From the NCBI GenBank assembly GCA_004554665.1, contig SFKY01000046.1:1-18564 (forward strand): 18,564 nucleotides of DNA, written 5' to 3'. Position numbers and translations under genes: made by a program. This document shows positions 13,576-18,564 of this stretch, piece by piece. The notes under the pieces were generated by a model. It was not told where the DNA came from. It was given only the letters and a program-made list of their open reading frames with translations, and did no database searches. This DNA is from Bacteroidales bacterium. Its GTDB lineage: Bacteria; Bacteroidota; Bacteroidia; Bacteroidales; Bacteroidaceae. The number at the start of each line of letters is the position of its first letter. Position 1 is the stretch's first letter.

Positions 13576-16500
13576 TTAGAGTCCTAAACTCAGTGAAATC
13601 ATATACTTGCGTGATATTGGGTAGCCGTAGCTTCCAAAGTTCTCAGGATCCAGTCCCTTGTAGCCAGTGATGGTGAACACGTCGCGCAGGTTGAGATTGA
13701 CGCGGGCTGATTTGAGATGTATGGCCTTGCACCACTTATTGGGAATCATGTAGCCCAGCGATATCTGCGTACACTTCATGTAGTCGCCTTTCTCCAGCTT
13801 GCGGTCGTAATAGTCTGTTTGTAGCGAGCTGCTCAGCCCTGTGGTGTTGTAGCCGGGAATGTTGGTGATGTCGCCCGGCTTGCGCCAGCGGTAGGCTTCC
13901 AACGGATGTACATTCAGGGATGCCGAAGAGATGGAGCCTGTAGCCACAGAGTAGTAAGCCGATGTAATCTTGTGACCCAGCATAAACGAGAAGTGGCAGT
14001 CGAGCGTGAAGCGTCTCCATTGCCAAGTAGAGCCGAAACCTCCCGTAACGGGCGGATAGCTCTTGCCCAACACCTCTTTTATCTTCAGTTTGTCCTCCTC
14101 GTTGGAGGTGGCATCCATGTCGAGCACCCAACTGCCATCCTCGCGCTGGAATCCGATGGGCGTCTCACGGTTCGAGTTGTCCACAAAAGCAAGTGTATGT
14201 CCCGTCAGCGGGTCAATGCCAGCAAACCGATATCCCAACCATGAGTTGGTCGAGGTTCCTTCCACGGGTTCTGTGCGAAGGCTTCCCTTGGGAATATCCT
14301 CGATGCTCTTGTAGAACGATTTGATGACCGTGCTCTTGTTGGTGGCAAGGTTGAAGTTGGTAATCCAAGTGAAGTTGCGGTTTCGGTAATTGACCGTCCG
14401 TACATTAAATTCCCATCCCTCGTTGGCCACCGACGAGGTATTGGCCTTGATGGTAGTGATGCCGTTGGATGCAGGAAGACTCTTGTTGTCTATCAAGTCG
14501 CGAATCACATTATTATAATAGTTGACAACAAACTGGAAGCGGTTCTTGAGGAACGAGACTTCCATACCGAAGCTCCTGTCTTCTTTTTTCTGCCATTTTA
14601 TGTCTGGATTCTTGGGTGTGATATAACTTGGGATGGTCACGCCCAAAAACTTGTTGTTGGCTGAGAACGAGAGCAGGTTGTAGGGATAGACAGTGCGGTT
14701 GATGCTTCCTGTGTAGCCATAGGAGGCTCTGAAAGACAGCATGCTGAGCCATGTGAGGTGCTTCATGAACGGTTCCTTCTGAAGGTTGTAGCGCACACTG
14801 ACATTCCAGAGGGGAGAGAATCGGTTGTCAGAGGCAATGACGTCGGCTCCGTCCAGACGCGCGCTGGCCGATACGACATAGCGGTCTTTGTAGCTATAGT
14901 CGAGGGCGGCGAAGAGAGACACGGTACGGTTGAGCGACTCGCTCACACTCAGCATAGTCTTTACACGATTCCGCAATGTCTCGATGTATTCCTCGCTGAA
15001 GGCAGGCACGTCAAAGGTTCCCAAATCCGGGTTGTACTCTGGGAACAAAGAGTAGTTGTTGTTGGTACGGAATTCGGAGATTTCCTGACCTACAAAAGCA
15101 GTGATGTAATGAGTATCCTTGATTTTGAGGTTATAGCTCAACCTGTTTTGCCACATCCAGCTCTCGCTGCGGGCATCGGTCTCGGTGAGTTGTCCGTTGT
15201 TGAGGTCGTCGGGGAGTTCCGAATAGATGGATGAGATCCAGGCTTGTCCCTTGGCGGTGGCAGAACCCGGTGCGAGGATACGTTCCGTATTCGAGTAGTT
15301 GCTGTTGAATGCGAAAGTGGTGCTGTAGCGGAGGTTGTCCAAGATGGTCCATTCTATCCCCAGTGACGCCCTGGCGCTCAGGGCACTTGTCGAGGTGGTG
15401 TTTTGCTTCAGTTCTTCCAGGATGTTGTAGTCTACCTTGTAGCCGTCTTTCAACGAACTGAGTGCATTGGCATAAGACCGGTCATATTCCACATTGCCCT
15501 GCTCGTCGTAGGGGCGCTCGTAGGGATTGGCGCGCATGGCATAGCTCACCAGGCTGGTGCCTGCAGCCGAGTCCTTGTCTTTCCTGATGTTGGCCGAGAG
15601 GTCGAAAAACACCTGCAGGCGCTTGGTCAGCCTATGCTGGATACGCATCAGGGCGTTATAGTTGTTCAGATTGTTGACGGGAGCTACGCCACGGCTGTTG
15701 CGCATGCCGAGACTCAGGTAATAGGATGTCTGCTGGGTGCCTCCGGAGAGAGACAGGTTGTGGTTCTGGGAGAAGGGAGTACGGAAGAGCACATCATACC
15801 AGTCGGTATTGATCTTGCTCAGACGGCTGATTTCGTTTTCGGCTTCTTCGCGGGTGATTTTTCCCATGTCGGCATTGCGCAGGAGCTCCATCACGCGGCC
15901 TCCTTTCGCCAATGTGGGGAAATCTTCGTAGACCTCGCGCTCGAAAGCTATTTTCTGTTCTGAGTTCATCATTTTCAGCTTCGACTTGGGAGCCTCTGAC
16001 AGGGAAAACGAGGAGGTGATCTGGATGCGGGCTTTCCCGGCCTTTCCCGATTTGCGCTGGACCACTATCACGCCGTTGGCGGCCTGCGAGCCGTAGAGGG
16101 CTGTGGCGGCGGCATCTTTCAGTACGTTGATGCTCTCGATATCTTCTGGTATCAGGTCGTTCAGGTTGCCCTTGTAGAGCACTCCATCCACCACCCAGAT
16201 GGGGTTCATGTCTGTAACGACACCTGAGACATTCATGGAGTTGAGGCCTCGGATGCGGATTTCGGGCGACTCTCCCAGTTTGCCGGAGGTGAGGCGGGTA
16301 CTTACGCCACCCAAGGTGCCACGCAGGATGTCGCCTACCGAGGAGAATCCCTTGTTGGCTATCTCTTTGGACGTGACGCTCTCCGAGGCACCGGTCATTC
16401 TGGTCTTTGTGATGGAGCGGTAGCCGGTCACCACTACCTCGTTGGATACGGCATACTGGTCTGTAAGCAATACGCGGTATTGTGTCGTCTTGGCCTTCAG

Positions 16501-16809
16501 CGTGATCTCTACAGGCTGTTTCCCCACAAACGAGACCACGATAACGCGCCCCTTTTGCGGGACTGTCATGCGGAATCGTCCGTCTTTGTCGGTGACCACG
16601 CCCACGTTGGTTCCCTTGAAGCGGACGGTCGCTCCGGGGAGTGGTTCATTGGCCTCACTGTCTATGACGGTACCCATGATGGTCGTCGGCAGTGCCTGCC
16701 TCTCCTGCAAGGCGTTTTCATGTTTTTTTTCCTGCGCCTGCATTCCGACAGGAGTCACGGCGGTCAAAAGTGACACTATGGAGAAGAATAAGAATCCACC
16801 TCTCTTCAT
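13576..16809 (-). CDS. SusC/RagA-family TonB-dependent transporter
   Basis: This 1077-residue outer-membrane transporter has a signal peptide (1-25, ending near MQAQ). A CarboxypepD_reg-like beta domain (about 43-115) contains GTVIDSEANEPLPGATVRFK. A TonB-box-like NEVVVTGYR follows at 123-131. The plug domain has the SusC signatures PEIRIRGLNS, PIWVVDGVLYKG and INVLKDAAATALYGSQAANG. The beta-barrel ends in a C-terminal strand finishing ISLSLGL. No N-terminal STN or FecR-signalling extension is present, so it is a plain transporter rather than a sigma/anti-sigma signalling one. The ATG at 16809 is 24 nt after the upstream lipoprotein gene and is preceded by GAAAG. It works with the SusD-type protein encoded next and needs TonB-ExbBD from elsewhere. 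Confidence 0.96.
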   Translation of the reverse strand: MKRGGFLFFSIVSLLTAVTPVGMQAQEKKHENALQERQALPTTIMGTVIDSEANEPLPGATVRFKGTNVGVVTDKDGRFRMTVPQKGRVIVVSFVGKQPVEITLKAKTTQYRVLLTDQYAVSNEVVVTGYRSITKTRMTGASESVTSKEIANKGFSSVGDILRGTLGGVSTRLTSGKLGESPEIRIRGLNSMNVSGVVTDMNPIWVVDGVLYKGNLNDLIPEDIESINVLKDAAATALYGSQAANGVIVVQRKSGKAGKARIQITSSFSLSEAPKSKLKMMNSEQKIAFEREVYEDFPTLAKGGRVMELLRNADMGKITREEAENEISRLSKINTDWYDVLFRTPFSQNHNLSLSGGTQQTSYYLSLGMRNSRGVAPVNNLNNYNALMRIQHRLTKRLQVFFDLSANIRKDKDSAAGTSLVSYAMRANPYERPYDEQGNVEYDRSYANALSSLKDGYKVDYNILEELKQNTTSTSALSARASLGIEWTILDNLRYSTTFAFNSNYSNTERILAPGSATAKGQAWISSIYSELPDDLNNGQLTETDARSESWMWQNRLSYNLKIKDTHYITAFVGQEISEFRTNNNYSLFPEYNPDLGTFDVPAFSEEYIETLRNRVKTMLSVSESLNRTVSLFAALDYSYKDRYVVSASARLDGADVIASDNRFSPLWNVSVRYNLQKEPFMKHLTWLSMLSFRASYGYTGSINRTVYPYNLLSFSANNKFLGVTIPSYITPKNPDIKWQKKEDRSFGMEVSFLKNRFQFVVNYYNNVIRDLIDNKSLPASNGITTIKANTSSVANEGWEFNVRTVNYRNRNFTWITNFNLATNKSTVIKSFYKSIEDIPKGSLRTEPVEGTSTNSWLGYRFAGIDPLTGHTLAFVDNSNRETPIGFQREDGSWVLDMDATSNEEDKLKIKEVLGKSYPPVTGGFGSTWQWRRFTLDCHFSFMLGHKITSAYYSVATGSISSASLNVHPLEAYRWRKPGDITNIPGYNTTGLSSSLQTDYYDRKLEKGDYMKCTQISLGYMIPNKWCKAIHLKSARVNLNLRDVFTITGYKGLDPENFGSYGYPISRKYMISLSLGL

Positions 16810-16833
16810 ATATTCTTTCGTGTGATATGAGTA

Positions 16834-18399
16834 TTAAAAATGATATACAGCTCTCACTTTCTGCACTCCTTGCCCGTTGACAAACGAGACACGGATACCG
16901 GTTCCTCCTCCCAGCCAGTCGTACGAGGCACTGATGATGGAGCGCACGAGATGCGAGCCGTCGTAAGAGTCCCAAACCACGTAGCTGGAAGACCAATAGC
17001 CTACCGAACTTTCGTAATCGCTCCAGTTGGCCACCTCGAAGTGGTGCTTCTTGTCGGCCGACACCGAGGCGGCATCGATGGCCGCGTTGAGTTGCTCCAG
17101 GGCTTGCGTGTTGTCGTATCCCAGGTATTTCTTGCCGATGAGGTCGCGTAGCCTGTCGCTGGTAGGCAGGAACCATCTGCCCTCGATACCGGTCTCTGCC
17201 AGCTTGGCGAGGGTGGTCCGCTGCCCGTTCTTGTCATCGCACCATTTGAAGGCTGGGAATTTTTCCAGCGTGGGGTCTGCTGTCAGGGCCTTGGTCAGAT
17301 TGTAGTGCTCCTGGTTGGTGGAAAATCCGGAGAGTGTCAGGCTTCCGTCGTTGAGCCACTCCAGTTCGGCCTCGTCTGTGGACACTATCCATCCGTGCTT
17401 GCCGTCTGTGTTGTCGTCTATCGCGATGACGATGCCCTCTACCCCCAGGCGGCTGTAGAAGTCGAGCAGCCGATAGGAGGGAAGTGCCTCTACGGCTTCA
17501 CCATATAATATGTCACTGCTGGTTGTCCACGGAGTGATTTCACGGATGCTTACCTCGCACTCGCTTTCCTTCACAAGCACATCCAGGACCATCCTTGTAC
17601 CGGGCTCGAGCACTATGTCCTGTTCAGGAGCCCATGTGTTTTCCACGTTTCCTGTGGTGATTACTCGCAGCAGGGGTGTGCCGGCATGTATGGTCTGCGG
17701 GATGAGCACCACCTGCGAGGAGGCTTCGTAGCCCTCGGCGATGCTGGCGAGCGGGGTAGACAGTATGTCCTCGGGGGCTCCCTCTGCCGTCAGGGTGCCG
17801 GCGAGGAGATTGGCGCGGGCGGCGGGTGTGGTACCCACAACTCTCACCCTGCTGTCACGGAAACTGCCAATCTCGGGGTGTGAGCCCCTGACATGGATGA
17901 CAAGTTGGGTGCAGAGATGGGAAAAGGGGAGCGTGGCGGGGTGGTTTTCTCCTGTAGGGCGTAAGATGCGGCTCTTGGTCCATAGCAGGTCGCTGGCGAC
18001 AATGCTGTCTGCAGATGTCTGGTCGCATTTTACACGGAAGGCACTCTGCTCGGGAGTGGCTCCGTATGTGTTTTCATAGGGATAATAGCCGATGATGCTC
18101 AGTGCTTGATGGTCTTGCCATGCCAGTCTGGGCTCGGTCACGAGTCCTCCTGCCGACTGGAAAAACTTGCCATGGACCAGGACATCAGACTGGTTCAGCG
18201 CCTGGGGGTCCTCTGTGGATATCCAAAGGCCTACAGACTCTCCTCCATTCAGTCTTGTAGGTTCTGCCCCGTCGACAGACTCAATGGCGGCAGAGAGGAG
18301 TACGGGGATAGAGGTGTCTTGATTATCCCCCCCATCATCGCATCCTGCCATCATAAGACTTAGACAGAAAATAAAAATTCCGGAGAAAAAAAATCTCAT
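16834..18399 (-). CDS. Fimbrillin-like lipoprotein with Lcl_C/DUF1566-like domain, first gene of the SusCD operon
   Basis: This is a 521-residue surface lipoprotein. The ATG at 18399 starts MRFFFSGIFIFCLSLMMAGC, a lipoprotein signal peptide with Cys20; the frame is open 12 codons further upstream, but those would spoil the signal. The N-terminal domain has fimbrillin-type features: EPTRLNGGESVGLWI, LSIIGYYPYENT and FSHLCTQLVIHV. Residues about 309-521 are homologous to the C-terminus of the last operon gene: HGWIVSTDEAELEW, DPTLEKFPAFKWCDDKN, RWFLPTSDRLRDLIGKKYL, YWSSSY, ending VRAVYHF. This resembles Lcl_C/DUF1566 domains of C-type-lectin-like fold. Being first in the operon and directly before SusC, it may be a surface ligand-binding partner of the importer (inference). 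Confidence 0.85.
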   Translation of the reverse strand: MRFFFSGIFIFCLSLMMAGCDDGGDNQDTSIPVLLSAAIESVDGAEPTRLNGGESVGLWISTEDPQALNQSDVLVHGKFFQSAGGLVTEPRLAWQDHQALSIIGYYPYENTYGATPEQSAFRVKCDQTSADSIVASDLLWTKSRILRPTGENHPATLPFSHLCTQLVIHVRGSHPEIGSFRDSRVRVVGTTPAARANLLAGTLTAEGAPEDILSTPLASIAEGYEASSQVVLIPQTIHAGTPLLRVITTGNVENTWAPEQDIVLEPGTRMVLDVLVKESECEVSIREITPWTTSSDILYGEAVEALPSYRLLDFYSRLGVEGIVIAIDDNTDGKHGWIVSTDEAELEWLNDGSLTLSGFSTNQEHYNLTKALTADPTLEKFPAFKWCDDKNGQRTTLAKLAETGIEGRWFLPTSDRLRDLIGKKYLGYDNTQALEQLNAAIDAASVSADKKHHFEVANWSDYESSVGYWSSSYVVWDSYDGSHLVRSIISASYDWLGGGTGIRVSFVNGQGVQKVRAVYHF

Positions 18400-18452
18400 A
18401 AATAACTCGATAATTCTATTAGTCCTTAGACACAAAAGTTGTAAAATCGCTG

Positions 18453-18460
18453 CAAATTTA
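18453..18460 (-). promoter_or_regulatory. -7 box upstream of the SusCD operon
   Basis: On the minus strand this is TAAATTTG, a perfect TAnnTTTG match 53 nt before the ATG at 18399. No TTTG-like -33 box is found at 19-21 nt, suggesting a weak or activator-dependent promoter. I found no comparable box in the gaps between the eight operon genes, so this may be the only promoter for about 11.8 kb. Confidence 0.5.
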
Positions 18461-18512
18461 ATAAAATAACCCGTTGGCGGAATTAATTTAAGTTGATAAA
18501 TATGAGTAAAAA

Positions 18513-18544
18513 GTTGTACATATCGCTGATTTTTAGTAACTTAG
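18513..18544 (+). promoter_or_regulatory. Divergent promoter pointing out of the window
   Basis: GTTG (18513-18516), a 20-nt spacer and TAACTTAG (18537-18544) resemble the AraC-gene promoter at 5509-5540. It points right and would initiate near 18550, so the gene it drives lies beyond the window. Confidence 0.45.
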
Positions 18545-18564
18545 TGGTGATCAAAACATTAAGT

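Noticed and set aside
6603..18399. Classic polysaccharide utilisation locus
   Set aside because: SusC and SusD are present but there is no carbohydrate-active enzyme, sulfatase or PUL-type regulator in the 11.8-kb operon.

Overview
The window looks like a Bacteroidales chromosome segment, most likely from a Prevotella-type genome. The reasons are the SusC/SusD pair, the lipoprotein signal peptides, the fimbrillin-type surface proteins, and promoters of the Bacteroidetes type (TAnnTTTG at -7, TTTG-like at -33) rather than E. coli sigma70 boxes. Shine-Dalgarno sequences are mostly weak or absent. No rRNA, tRNA, transposase or CRISPR array was seen.

Left part (1-6565): a small AT-rich lipoprotein gene on the minus strand is followed by an intergenic region of about 0.5 kb. 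That region holds promoters, a 22-bp tandem repeat and a possible leader ORF. A plus-strand three-gene operon follows: a TolC-like outer-membrane protein (1145-2467), an EmrA/HlyD-type adaptor (2525-3625) and an MFS exporter of the EmrB/DHA2 type (3687-5366). Together they should form a tripartite drug-efflux pump across both membranes. A long inverted repeat then separates the pump from an AraC-family regulator with its own promoter (5570-6445), which is the obvious candidate regulator of the pump. It is followed by a REP-like GTAG hairpin and a hairpin plus T8 terminator.

Right part (6603-18399, minus strand): eight closely spaced genes form one apparent operon, read from right to left. They are a fimbrillin-like lipoprotein with an Lcl_C/DUF1566-like C-terminal domain, a SusC-type TonB-dependent transporter, a SusD-type lipoprotein, a metzincin-like lipoprotein whose zinc site is destroyed, a TlpA-type thioredoxin protein, an Mfa-like fimbrillin lipoprotein, a 64-residue acidic peptide, and a second fimbrillin plus Lcl_C-like lipoprotein. 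The operon contains no glycoside hydrolase, lyase, sulfatase or visible polysaccharide regulator, so it is not a standard polysaccharide utilisation locus. A RagAB-like system for capturing protein or peptide at the cell surface, combined with adhesin-type proteins, fits better, but that is inference.

The most interesting points are: (i) the metzincin homologue lacks all three zinc-binding histidines and the catalytic glutamate while keeping the surrounding fold motifs; (ii) the tiny acidic peptide gene is tightly coupled to the last gene; (iii) homologous C-terminal domains sit at both ends of the operon; (iv) several structured intergenic elements surround the efflux operon. A divergent plus-strand promoter at the extreme right end suggests another gene starting just outside the window.
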